Positions 1-6,385 are shown, counted from the first letter of the stretch. The stretch: 9,246 bases of DNA from an uncultured Bdellovibrio sp. (GCA_946480995.1 CAMLMF010000073.1:1-9246), one strand, 5' to 3'. Numbers and translations are program-made. Notes: generated by a model from the letters alone, not told the origin.

Positions 1-1
1 C

Positions 2-1396
2 GCAAAAAAAGGTGGCGAACCCACTGTAAGCGAAGACCTCGATACAGTTGTTGTTGGTGGCGGGATTTCTGGTTTGATTTCGGCTTACTATTTGCGAGGA
101 CAAAAAATCGCAGTCCTTGAACAAGACACACGCTTAGGTGGTAACAGCAAAGGCGAACTTTACAAGAACGCTTGTTATTCAATCGGGGCCGCTTACATCT
201 GCGAACCGACGGAAGGTTCTGCGATCTCTGCGATGTTACAAGATATTGATCTGCTAGATAAAGGCCGTAGTGAAAGTGGTGATGATGCCACCGTGTTTTT
301 TGAGCGCGCTGTAAAGTCTCCTTTCTGGGAAGGGGCCACCGCCCCCAATGCCAAAGCAGAATTTAAAAATTTCCATCAGCGCCTTAGTGAAATTTATCAA
401 GATTCGGACTGGGAATTTACTGGGTCTTTTGCAAAACAGTATGACCAGATCACAGCGGCGCAATGGGTGAAAAACGAATTTGGCGAATTGCACCCGCATT
501 TGATGGAATACTTGCAGCTTTATGGTTGGAGCTCGTTTTGTGCCTCTCTTGACGAGTTGTCCGCGTTTCAATATTTAGGTTTTATTGGTGCTGAAACCGA
601 AGCCATTCGCGCCTTCCCTGGCGGCAATGCCTATATCGCGCATCGTTTGACACAAAGAATTCGTCGCGAATCTGGCGAGTCCTCTTTACGATCAGGCGCC
701 ATGGTTTTGCGCGTGCAAAGTGAAGGCGATTCTGTAACGGTTTTGTATGAAGATGCTTTTGGGAACTTAAAAAAAATCCGCGCCCGTCACGTGATTATGG
801 CGTGCCCAAAATTTGTCGCCAAACGTTTGTTGCCAGATATTCCTGCTGCACAAGAAAATGTAATTAAGTATTTGCCCTACCGTGCTTACTTAGTCGGAAA
901 TGTTTTAACTAAGAAATCATTCACAAGCCCTAGCTTTGAACTGTTTAATCTTAAAGGACAAATGCCGCCAACCCCGTCACCAATGAATAAAGGCGAACGC
1001 AATTTTACCGATGTGTGCTTTGGCTCTTGGGCGCAACAAGATCAAACGGAACATAGTGTACTGACTTTGTATCATGGTGTTCCTTACGATGGCGCCCGTC
1101 AGTTTTTATTTAATCCCGCATCGCACAGCAAATACAAAGACAAATATTTGACGGATGTTGAACCCATTCTGGCAGCCTTAAATATGTCGATGTCAGATAT
1201 CCATGGCATTCGTTTGACTCGATGGGGGCATGCGCTGCCGGTGTCGATGAAAGGTTTGATTGCCAGTGGTGCCGCTGAAGCCGCGTCCACGTCTATTCAG
1301 CAGCGCATTCACTTTGCAAACCAAGACAACTGGATGAATCCGTGTTTTGAAACAGCTCACTTGGTAGCCCAGGAAGCGGCCGCAAAAACTTTTTAG
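2..1396 (+). CDS. FAD/NAD(P)-binding amine-oxidase-like flavoprotein, 5' end outside window
   Basis: The frame is open from base 2 and ends at TAG 1394-1396, giving 464 visible residues. A TTG at 74 lies inside the dinucleotide-binding fold and cannot be the true start. Numbering from the first full codon, residues 16-25 (VVVGGGISGL) give the GxGxxG ADP-binding loop (G19, G21, G24). The second strand ends in an acidic residue (VLEQD, E40) expected to bind the ribose, and LGGNS at 45-49 fits the following FAD-contact segment. Near the C-terminus, IHFANQDN followed by FETAHLVAQEAA resembles the second FAD motif of flavin amine oxidases and phytoene-desaturase-like enzymes. The substrate cannot be told. 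About 15 polar residues precede the fold, so an N-terminal leader, possibly an export signal, may lie upstream; this is inference. The gene overlaps the convergent gene by 4 bases, and no terminator is visible between them. Confidence 0.85.
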   Translation, partial: AKKGGEPTVSEDLDTVVVGGGISGLISAYYLRGQKIAVLEQDTRLGGNSKGELYKNACYSIGAAYICEPTEGSAISAMLQDIDLLDKGRSESGDDATVFFERAVKSPFWEGATAPNAKAEFKNFHQRLSEIYQDSDWEFTGSFAKQYDQITAAQWVKNEFGELHPHLMEYLQLYGWSSFCASLDELSAFQYLGFIGAETEAIRAFPGGNAYIAHRLTQRIRRESGESSLRSGAMVLRVQSEGDSVTVLYEDAFGNLKKIRARHVIMACPKFVAKRLLPDIPAAQENVIKYLPYRAYLVGNVLTKKSFTSPSFELFNLKGQMPPTPSPMNKGERNFTDVCFGSWAQQDQTEHSVLTLYHGVPYDGARQFLFNPASHSKYKDKYLTDVEPILAALNMSMSDIHGIRLTRWGHALPVSMKGLIASGAAEAASTSIQQRIHFANQDNWMNPCFETAHLVAQEAAAKTF

Positions 1397-2634
1397 ATTC
1401 CAAACCCACAGCGGGCTTTTAAAAACTTATCAAAGTCCGCATCCGCCGCATATTTAAATTTATAAGAAGACGATTCAGATTGGTCAGGCCACAATTCTTT
1501 TTTGGCGACCTGACAGTTTTGATCACCCTTACTGATCGTCACCTTGGCAGAACCATGGCGCGCATCGTGTCCGACATTGTCGGCTCTTAAAACCACGCCC
1601 TGCCCCTTATAGGACACTTTGGCTGGGCTTAAGCTTCTTGTCGCAGGACCAATGGCACCGTCTTCACTAAGCACACCCTTCACCACTTGATTGTTCTGAT
1701 CGTAGGTGACGGTTTCACCATTGGGCAAAGTCATGACAACGTAATTACCCACACGCTTTGATGTCGGCAAAGTTTTGCGCGGGAAAAACATCATAAAACT
1801 TTCTTGTCCTTGCTTGTCATTACCGTTGGGTGTCTCACTGATGAACAATCCCAAATCCTGCTGAGCTTGACCTTCGCGATTAAAGCGCCATTCCCGTGCG
1901 CGGCCTTCAGCTTTTCGTCCAACAATTTTTGCGCTTTCTGTGTTACGCAAAACCAGCTGACTGATGGCGGTGTCCCCTTCCCCCATGCACACGTCGATAC
2001 TGCCCACACTGCGGCAGCGCGTGGAAGGAATATTTAAAGGATTTTCCGTGCGAGCAATGGGATCTAGGATCGGACTGTCTTGTTCGACTTGTGCAGGCAA
2101 GGTAACGACTTTGGACTCAACACCCGCGTGAGTGACTTTACTAATTTCACAGCTCGAGCATCCTTTAGAAACTTCTCGTAGCTTTTGATTTCCTCGCGAA
2201 ATTTTTTCGAGAGATTCTTTTATCGCCTCACTAGAATCTTCCGGCGGCTCGCGCAAGGCCGGCTGGGGACGCGTGGTCTTAAGTGCCTTCGCTTCCGCAG
2301 GATTTCTTGTTTCTTCTTTTTGTGCAACGTCGGAATAAAGCTTCATCCCGGGACTGTCGGTGCGATAATAAACCCACAGCGGATGGCCTTTTTCGGGACC
2401 ATTTTGTACTTCGATTTGATACCCGAAGTTGCCAGAATTGAAGGCTTTTTTCTTGATGATTTTTCCCCGAGTTCCACGTGGCAGCGACGCTTTGACATTG
2501 TCTGTGGATTTTAAAAAGTTTCCACTTGTTCGCCCGTTCAAATATTTTTCTAGCTCGATGACCTGATCGACATCGAATGCACTTAACAAAACCAGAATGA
2601 TGGGGCCCGCAGCCATGCGCAAAAGTTTATTCAC
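1393..2634 (-). CDS. Putative exported protein with SH3-like N-terminal region and six cysteines
   Basis: This 413-residue protein has no family I recognise. The chosen start is GTG at 2634. An ATG at 2616 (residue 7) is the alternative, and neither has a strong Shine-Dalgarno. Residues 1-20 have a basic start and a hydrophobic stretch (PIILVLLSAF), consistent with a weak signal peptide or anchor without a lipobox. Residues about 48-92 are beta-rich and look SH3-like, with alternating hydrophobics and a closing LWVYY. A charged proline-rich linker (105-133) and a probable helix (134-158) follow, then a CSSC pair (C159, C162). The C-terminal half (205-413) contains C207, C216, C374 and C409, so disulfides in the periplasm are plausible. 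It is divergent to another exported protein gene 89 bases away and overlaps the convergent flavoprotein gene at its stop (TAA, 1393-1395). Confidence 0.75.
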   Translation of the reverse strand: MNKLLRMAAGPIILVLLSAFDVDQVIELEKYLNGRTSGNFLKSTDNVKASLPRGTRGKIIKKKAFNSGNFGYQIEVQNGPEKGHPLWVYYRTDSPGMKLYSDVAQKEETRNPAEAKALKTTRPQPALREPPEDSSEAIKESLEKISRGNQKLREVSKGCSSCEISKVTHAGVESKVVTLPAQVEQDSPILDPIARTENPLNIPSTRCRSVGSIDVCMGEGDTAISQLVLRNTESAKIVGRKAEGRAREWRFNREGQAQQDLGLFISETPNGNDKQGQESFMMFFPRKTLPTSKRVGNYVVMTLPNGETVTYDQNNQVVKGVLSEDGAIGPATRSLSPAKVSYKGQGVVLRADNVGHDARHGSAKVTISKGDQNCQVAKKELWPDQSESSSYKFKYAADADFDKFLKARCGFGI

Positions 2635-2723
2635 ATTTCTTTATCGGCTAAGCGTATGAAGTGATTAGTATTTCGTCACAAAACTGGTCTTATATTTAGA
2701 CCGCAATGTTTCGATAGAAAGGC
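2635..2723. promoter_or_regulatory. Divergent intergenic region between two exported-protein genes
   Basis: This 89-base spacer must hold the promoters of both divergent genes. Rightward, TATATT at 2691-2696 is a reasonable -10, but no good -35 sits 16-18 bases upstream. AGAAAGG at 2716-2722 is a Shine-Dalgarno placed unusually close to the ATG at 2724. Leftward, TTGTGA (2681 down to 2676) could be a -35, but its -10 partner near 2658-2653 is poor. The promoter calls are weak; only the divergent geometry is certain. Confidence 0.3.
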
Positions 2724-3977
2724 ATGCGTCTTTACGTTCTGGTTTTTCTAATATTTGCTCCGCTCTTTTCGTGGTCCCAGCAGAATCGCTGGACTAAAGG
2801 GAAGGCCTTTTTAGATCTCGAAAACGGAGATATGATATCGGTATTCTCAAAACCAAAATTCGACTACATCACCTGCCCCCAAAACAAGGGTGACAAGCAA
2901 AGTAAAATCAAAGAAGAACGCGAACCTTGTAAATCCGTAGGCTGGCCAGATAACACCGCAGAAGTCGAAATTATTTCTGATGAAACACAACAGAAGATGA
3001 TGTGGAACCCAGAAAAGCGCAAAAATATTTTGACCACATTCGTAAAAGTAAAGTTCAAATACAAACGAATGGTGGATGGGACTCAACGTGAGAAAAAAGG
3101 CGAAGGGTGGATCGATGCCGGACCACTACGCCAAACGAAAATTAGCACTTTTTACGGAAACGACAGCAAGCCAAAAAAAGAATGTCCTCCAGGAAATAAA
3201 CCAAAAAATCCGGCTGACGAAATTAAGAAAATTATTGAACCTGTAAAATCAGGAGTTTCCAATCACGCCGTCACTGCCGCTGCTGAAGCTATCATGCCAA
3301 AGATTGGTGCTTGTGTAATTTCCCCAAATCAAACTTCTTTTAAGGCTGGAAATCCCTATGACAATTATGCTTATCCGGCCGTCGGCAAAGCCGTGCCCAA
3401 TATTATCAAAGAAGACGGCAATCCTTTAACTCGTGAAGATATGGTGGCCATTGATGCTTGGGCACGCACGCTCATTTCCGAACAGGGAGTCACTTGTTTC
3501 AGACGAGGTCTGCATTATCCGATGTCAGTCTTGAAAGTTGGAGTGAATCGTCTTGAGGCCGCCAAAGAAACCCCGGCTTTGCGCAAACAATATATAAGCG
3601 GCGACCATGTCGCTGCCAAAACCGACCTGGCAAAACTCGCGACAACTGGCACTCAATTCATCGTGTGGGGGCATAAACACGAGGGAAAAGCCAATCCGAC
3701 ACTTCCACAGGCCCTCTGCCCTCCAGCGAATACAGACAAGCCATTTTATGTCGGCAGAAAACCGCTTCCGCATGAAAATCGCGCTTGGCAAAATGCCGTG
3801 CTCATGGCGACAGAGGCCGTTTTGTTCCCTAAGAAGTTTGCCAGCAGAACAGAGGATGTAAAACAACTAAACTATACCTCAGGTATGTCATCATTTTATG
3901 GAATGAGAAAACAGTCTGCCTCCATCGAAGGGCGTAAAGTCGACGATGAGTCCTGCGTGCAGCTTTGGAGCAAATAG
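2724..3977 (+). CDS. Secreted cysteine-containing protein of unknown function
   Basis: This 417-residue protein has a clear signal peptide: MR followed by hydrophobic LYVLVFLIFAPLF, with likely cleavage after SWS near residue 18. The mature part is lysine-rich. Residues about 78-135 form alternating beta-like segments (TFVKVKFKYK, then GEGWIDAGPL) that resemble a bacterial SH3-like fold. A lysine/proline-rich linker (148-165) and a helical segment ending at GACVIS (C197) follow. The region 200-417 looks globular, with conserved-looking WGHKHEG and FYVGRKPLPHENRAW stretches. There are seven cysteines (51, 69, 154, 197, 258, 332, 411), suiting an oxidising periplasmic or extracellular location. 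No catalytic motif can be named. The start follows AGAAAGG at 2716-2722. The general plan resembles that of its divergent neighbour, but this was judged by eye only. The stop is TAG at 3975-3977. Confidence 0.8.
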   Translation: MRLYVLVFLIFAPLFSWSQQNRWTKGKAFLDLENGDMISVFSKPKFDYITCPQNKGDKQSKIKEEREPCKSVGWPDNTAEVEIISDETQQKMMWNPEKRKNILTTFVKVKFKYKRMVDGTQREKKGEGWIDAGPLRQTKISTFYGNDSKPKKECPPGNKPKNPADEIKKIIEPVKSGVSNHAVTAAAEAIMPKIGACVISPNQTSFKAGNPYDNYAYPAVGKAVPNIIKEDGNPLTREDMVAIDAWARTLISEQGVTCFRRGLHYPMSVLKVGVNRLEAAKETPALRKQYISGDHVAAKTDLAKLATTGTQFIVWGHKHEGKANPTLPQALCPPANTDKPFYVGRKPLPHENRAWQNAVLMATEAVLFPKKFASRTEDVKQLNYTSGMSSFYGMRKQSASIEGRKVDDESCVQLWSK

Positions 3978-4048
3978 GTATCTGCTAAAAAGAAGCTGGA
4001 ACCTAAAAAGATCTTGCCCCACCCATCGGTTCACCTGAAAATATAAAA

Positions 4049-4567
4049 ATGAAAAATAACAGCGCGCCTGGATATGTTTTCCTGACAGAGTGCCAAGATA
4101 TTGGCCAAGCCCAAGTGGTGAAATCTTATTTAGAGTCTTTGGGCTTTCATCCCCGCGTGCGTGATGAACAAACTCGCACCGTGGCGCCACACCTGGGGCA
4201 GTTTTTAGGTCGCTTGACTGTCGATATTCCCGAAATAGAATTTATGGCGGCGTCTTTGGCCCTTGAAGAGCGCGAAAATGCGACCAACCTAACTGTGGTC
4301 GATGAAACCGAAGACCACCATTTAACTTACACGCAAAGCTTGGCAAAAAAAGCGATGTGGAATGCCATTCTGGGATGCTTCTTAGTCCCGTTAATTTGCA
4401 ATATTTATTCAGTGCTTTTGGGCTTTCGCGTATTGAAATACGAAAAGCCTTTGTCTGCTGTCAGTCGCAAAAGAGTTTTATGGGCTCTGGCTTTTAACTC
4501 TTTTGCTTTCTACATTTGGCTGACGATTGCGCCGCAGTTTCTAAAAACCATCTTGCGCAGTCACTGA
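4049..4567 (+). CDS. DUF2007-like domain protein with two C-terminal membrane helices
   Basis: This 172-residue protein has an N-terminal soluble domain (about 8-75). Its pattern is a short strand, a helix carrying QAQVVKSYLESLGF, then RLTVDIPEIEFMAASLAL. That matches the DUF2007 (putative signal-transducing protein) family, which usually forms a small alpha/beta domain comparing two states of a sequence helix-loop-strand. Two hydrophobic segments follow, at about 103-128 and 142-165, separated by a basic loop (KYEKP...SRKR); this makes it a likely inner-membrane protein with the N-domain in the cytoplasm. The function of DUF2007 proteins is not established. The start ATG has only a poor upstream ribosome site. 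The gene lies 71 bases after the secreted protein gene on the same strand, so co-transcription is possible. It ends with TGA 4565-4567, two bases from the convergent next gene. Confidence 0.8.
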   Translation: MKNNSAPGYVFLTECQDIGQAQVVKSYLESLGFHPRVRDEQTRTVAPHLGQFLGRLTVDIPEIEFMAASLALEERENATNLTVVDETEDHHLTYTQSLAKKAMWNAILGCFLVPLICNIYSVLLGFRVLKYEKPLSAVSRKRVLWALAFNSFAFYIWLTIAPQFLKTILRSH

Positions 4568-4569
4568 CT

Positions 4570-5019
4570 TTATTGTTTAACGTAAATCACGGCACGGACC
4601 GGGCCGTAATCAGCATCTTCTAGAACTTCACCAACCCAGTTGATGGACAACTCGATTTTCAAAGCTCCCGCAATTTTTGTCGATCTTGTTACGCTGTCGT
4701 ACTCATCATTATAAATGCGCACCTGGGGGTCCTTGCGGAAGTTGCCTTCAGCATAATAATGACCTGAATTATTGCCACATAAATATAAGTTCACGAGTTC
4801 GCCATCGGCCGGATCAAATTCAAAGGCACCGACAACTTCCCCTTTTGCATTAAAAACATCCATGCGCTTTTCGGAAGTAACGTCTTCTTTGATACGTTCG
4901 GAAGTGTAGCTGTCTGTGCTGCAAGCGGCGACAGAGCCTTTGCTTGGAAAGCTGGCGTTGGCGTTAGATACTGTTAAACCGACGAATAGTGACATAACCG
5001 ATAATACGAGTTTGTGCAT
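4570..5019 (-). CDS. Small secreted protein of unknown function
   Basis: This 149-residue protein has a textbook signal peptide: MHK, a hydrophobic core (LVLSVMSLFVGLTV), and a likely cleavage after the ANA at residues 20-22. The mature 127 residues are acidic and beta-rich, with two cysteines (C33 and C81) that could form a single disulfide. The C-terminal part (KIAGALKIELSINW, then VRAVIYVKQ) alternates like the edge strands of a small beta-sandwich. No family is recognised. The start is well supported by AAAGGGG at about 5026-5032 on the minus strand, 6-7 bases before the ATG. The stop is TAA at 4570-4572. The gene is transcribed towards the membrane protein gene with a two-base gap and no visible terminator between them. 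It is probably expressed from its own promoter, because a terminator separates it from the upstream minus-strand gene. Confidence 0.8.
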   Translation of the reverse strand: MHKLVLSVMSLFVGLTVSNANASFPSKGSVAACSTDSYTSERIKEDVTSEKRMDVFNAKGEVVGAFEFDPADGELVNLYLCGNNSGHYYAEGNFRKDPQVRIYNDEYDSVTRSTKIAGALKIELSINWVGEVLEDADYGPVRAVIYVKQ

Positions 5020-5072
5020 AACGGACCCCTTTTGATGTCTCGCAATCTAGGCAAAACAACCAGAAAAGGAAA

Positions 5073-5165
5073 ATGAATATACTGTTAGTTATTATACTTA
5101 AAAAGAATATTAAAAAAGAGATCGCTAAGGCCCTTCAGGCAGAGCAGACAGAGCAAGAACCGTAA
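5073..5165 (+). CDS. Possible 30-residue small protein
   Basis: An ATG at 5073 is preceded by AAAAGGA at 5064-5070 and opens a 30-codon frame ending at TAA 5163-5165. The peptide has a short hydrophobic start (residues 3-9, ILLVIIL). A strongly basic stretch (KKNIKKEIAKAL) and a polar tail rich in Gln and Glu follow, so it could be a small amphipathic or membrane-associated peptide. A good hairpin terminator begins 21 bases after the stop, as expected for a stand-alone unit. Against it, there is no convincing promoter on this strand, and the frame overlaps the region likely to hold the promoter of the opposite gene. Evidence is limited to the ribosome site, frame and terminator. Confidence 0.3.
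   Translation: MNILLVIILKKNIKKEIAKALQAEQTEQEP
5091..5096 (-). promoter_or_regulatory. Candidate -10 for the small secreted protein gene
   Basis: On the minus strand 5096-5091 reads TATAAT, a perfect sigma-70 -10 hexamer. It lies about 72 bases before the start codon at 5019 and downstream of the 5186-5224 terminator. The hexamer 17 bases upstream (5119-5114, CTCTTT) is a poor -35. The region is AT-rich, so a chance match is possible. Confidence 0.3.
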
Positions 5166-5185
5166 CTAATTTTTATAATGCTTAG

Positions 5186-5224
5186 AAAAAAAGAGATTCC
5201 CCTGCTAGGAATCTCTTTTTTTTT
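5186..5224. terminator. Bidirectional intrinsic terminator
   Basis: AGAGATTCC (5192-5200) pairs perfectly with GGAATCTCT (5208-5216) around a seven-base loop. An A-run (5186-5192) and a nine-base T-run (5216-5224) flank the stem, so the hairpin has a U-tract on either strand. It lies 8 bases past the stop of the six-cysteine protein gene on the minus strand and 21 bases past the small ORF on the plus strand. Confidence 0.9.
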
Positions 5225-5231
5225 AACTTAC

Positions 5232-5549
5232 TCAGTTTGGTCCGCTGTATTGGCCATTGTCTTGGCAAGCGAAACCACAACGTTGCCAGCTGCCGTTGTC
5301 CCAGCAATACTTCGCAACTTTGTCATAGCCTGGGGGACAGAAGTTGTCGTGATCGCAATAGCGCATCATGGGCTTCAGCGAAGAAGGCGTTGGAACTGGC
5401 GTATCGCCTCCACCATCTTCATGACAGGTTCCGCGCATGGGATGAAGCACTCCGTGCTCGTCCATCGCAGCTGTGATTGTGTCAGCGGCAAAAGCCATTG
5501 ATCCAATAAACGAAATCGACACTAGTAACATTGCAAAAAACTTATTCAT
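5232..5549 (-). CDS. Small secreted six-cysteine protein
   Basis: This 105-residue protein has a strong signal peptide (MNKFF, a hydrophobic core, cleavage after MAFA at about residue 21). The mature chain has about 84 residues and six cysteines (42, 65, 71, 82, 91, 95), enough for three disulfides. A Pro/Thr-rich spacer (49-56) separates the first cysteine from a compact C-terminal knot. There the spacings are C-x5-C, C-x10-C, C-x8-C and C-x3-C, with aromatic and glycine residues between (YCDHDNFCPPGY, CWDNGSW). No known family is identified; small extracellular disulfide-rich proteins can be inhibitors, adhesins or effectors, but nothing here decides. The start is fixed by an excellent Shine-Dalgarno, AAGGAGAGG, at 5560-5552. 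The stop is TGA at 5232-5234, followed by a strong terminator. A long structured leader may precede it. Confidence 0.8.
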   Translation of the reverse strand: MNKFFAMLLVSISFIGSMAFAADTITAAMDEHGVLHPMRGTCHEDGGGDTPVPTPSSLKPMMRYCDHDNFCPPGYDKVAKYCWDNGSWQRCGFACQDNGQYSGPN

Positions 5550-5656
5550 AACCTCTCCTTGGTATATTTTGTTGAAACGTTTTTGCTACCTGAAGTGGAA
5601 GCCTAAATTCTGTTTTTCGCGGTGACCATTGTCGATTTTGTAATCTGCAGTAAAAC

Positions 5657-5680
5657 AGCAGAGAGCCAAAGTCCTCTGCT
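5657..5680 (-). terminator. Terminator-like hairpin inside the structured region
   Basis: On the minus strand AGCAGAG (5680-5674) pairs with CTCTGCT (5663-5657) over a ten-base loop, followed by GTTTTACT. The seven-pair stem is good, but the U-tract is short and broken, so termination would be partial. Its 5' arm overlaps bases used by the long closing stem, so the two folds exclude each other. Confidence 0.4.
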
Positions 5681-5797
5681 CTTCGGCATTCACGCCCCCC
5701 TCTACCAGCCCTATGTTCGCCTGTCGGATGCGTGGGGCCCTCAGTTTTGCTTTGAACCTAGCTTGGATAAGTTCGGTCTTTGCAGACCTTCGAGCTC
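5657..5797 (-). ncRNA. Candidate structured RNA: small RNA or regulatory leader
   Basis: Read on the minus strand, the two ends of this 141-base stretch can pair in a long stem. GAGCU (5797-5793) pairs with GGCUC (5667-5663), GAAG with CUUU (5671-5668), and UCUGC (5783-5779 region) with GCAGA (5679-5675). This gives about 14 pairs broken only by small bulges. Two are G-U wobbles that become A-C mismatches on the other strand, so the fold favours minus-strand transcription. A local hairpin with a GNRA-type GCAA loop (5788-5775) competes with the outer stem. The end-to-end closing stem recalls 6S-type RNAs, but I recognise no family signature and the length is short for 6S. It may equally be a leader controlling the six-cysteine protein gene about 110 bases downstream. 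The pairing was done by eye, without energy calculation. Confidence 0.35.
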
Positions 5798-5813
5798 AAT
5801 GATTTCAAGCAAT

Positions 5814-5845
5814 TACACATGTACGCATATTGTATTTACATTATA
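5814..5845. promoter_or_regulatory. Candidate BrnA operator and divergent promoter region
   Basis: Two short imperfect palindromes with the same half-sites stand in tandem upstream of brnT: TACA-CA-TGTA (5814-5823) and TGTA-TT-TACA (5831-5840). Short inverted half-sites of this kind suit a ribbon-helix-helix repressor, and BrnA is known to repress its own operon. TATAAT on the minus strand (5845-5840) directly abuts the second palindrome, so a leftward transcript could be repressed as well. Plus-strand TATAAA (5842-5847) is the best -10 for brnTA, though its -35 is poor. Confidence 0.4.
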
Positions 5846-5861
5846 AAACCAGAGTGGTAAT

Positions 5862-6146
5862 ATGATTTTTGAGTGGGATGACGAAAAGGCCGAATCAAAT
5901 TATAAAAAACATGGCGTTAGATTTACAGAAGCCGCTTCAATATTTGATGATCCTAGAGGATTCGAAATGTTGGACTTATATAACTCCGCAGAAGAGGAAC
6001 GTTGGATCAGATTGGGAGTTTCATTTCAAATGAGGTTGCTAGTCCTGGTTTACTGCGAACGCCATCTTTCTAATAAAATTCGAATTATTTCGGCCAGAGT
6101 AGCAAATCAAATAGAGCAGACAATTTACCAAAAAGGACATTTATGA
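5862..6146 (+). CDS. brnT: BrnT-family toxin of a type II toxin-antitoxin system
   Basis: This 94-residue protein matches the BrnT (DUF497) family along its whole length. It begins FEWDDEKAESN, then KHGV (16-19), FTEAASIFDD (21-30), an E-R pair (46-47) and L-G (51-52). It ends with the signature RIISAR (74-79) followed by E85 and Y89. BrnT toxins have a RelE-like fold, act as ribonucleases that stop translation, and are neutralised by BrnA; this is family knowledge. The length is typical and no conserved position appears lost, so the toxin is probably functional. The ribosome site is weak (GAGTGG just before ATG 5862), as is common for toxin genes placed first. It overlaps brnA by four bases (ATGA, 6143-6146), implying translational coupling. 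By eye the codons are more AT-rich than in the aconitase gene, which may reflect transfer. Confidence 0.93.
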   Translation: MIFEWDDEKAESNYKKHGVRFTEAASIFDDPRGFEMLDLYNSAEEERWIRLGVSFQMRLLVLVYCERHLSNKIRIISARVANQIEQTIYQKGHL

Positions 6147-6385
6147 GAAAAGAATACGATTTTTCAAAAGCTAAACGAGTCGGAGCCAGAAAAGGATTGA
6201 AAGTCCTTAAAACAATTCGCTTGGACCCAGAGGTGCTTTTTTGGCTGGAAGAAGAGGCTGAGAAAGAAGGCGTGGGTTATCAGACTTTTCTAAACTCGTT
6301 CTTAAGAAAACATATTTCGCAAGAAAAGTCCGTGGACGAGCGCCTTCGCAAATTAGAACAAGCCGTCTTCCCTACTAAAAAATAA
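6143..6385 (+). CDS. brnA: BrnA-family antitoxin, ribbon-helix-helix repressor
   Basis: This 80-residue protein starts with the typical BrnA N-terminus MRKEYDFSKAKR, the segment that wraps the toxin in known complexes. A ribbon-helix-helix domain follows: strand VLKTIRL (21-27), helix A about 28-41 (DPEVLFWLEEEAEK), a turn, then helix B about 45-57 starting GYQTFLN. The GxGYQTFLN segment is the most diagnostic part. The C-terminal 20 residues form a charged helix ending in lysines, longer than in minimal BrnA proteins. BrnA dimers bind BrnT and repress the operon. The ribosome site is AAAAGGA at 6131-6137, inside the end of brnT. The stop TAA (6383-6385) abuts a strong terminator. Confidence 0.93.
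   Translation: MRKEYDFSKAKRVGARKGLKVLKTIRLDPEVLFWLEEEAEKEGVGYQTFLNSFLRKHISQEKSVDERLRKLEQAVFPTKK

Larger units (their letters stand above)
5550..5861. other. 312-base region without a convincing protein gene
   Basis: This stretch separates the six-cysteine protein gene from brnT. It holds the ribosome site of the former (5552-5560) and a foldable minus-strand RNA with a terminator-like hairpin (5657-5797). It also holds a minus-strand TATAAT (5845-5840) and paired TACA/TGTA half-sites upstream of brnT. A 74-codon GTG frame at 5622-5846 on the plus strand has no ribosome site and no recognisable features. I see nothing else. Confidence 0.6.

Noticed and set aside
2185..2514. 109-codon plus-strand ORF
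   Set aside because: Antisense shadow of the exported protein gene at 1393-2634, with an arginine/phenylalanine-rich translation typical of a wrong frame.
5178..5501. 107-codon plus-strand ORF
   Set aside because: It starts inside the terminator hairpin region and is antisense to the six-cysteine protein gene, which has a signal peptide and a strong ribosome site.
5657..5797. Cyclic-di-GMP (GEMM), T-box or SRP RNA identity for the structured region
   Set aside because: The diagnostic conserved stretches of these families could not be found on either strand.
5622..5846. 74-codon plus-strand GTG ORF
   Set aside because: No ribosome site, no recognisable features and unusual composition; the region is better explained as structured RNA or non-coding.
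5861..5870. TTTACA (5835) with TAATAT (5858) as brnT promoter
   Set aside because: The spacing is good, but the -10 overlaps the brnT start codon, so transcription would begin inside the gene.
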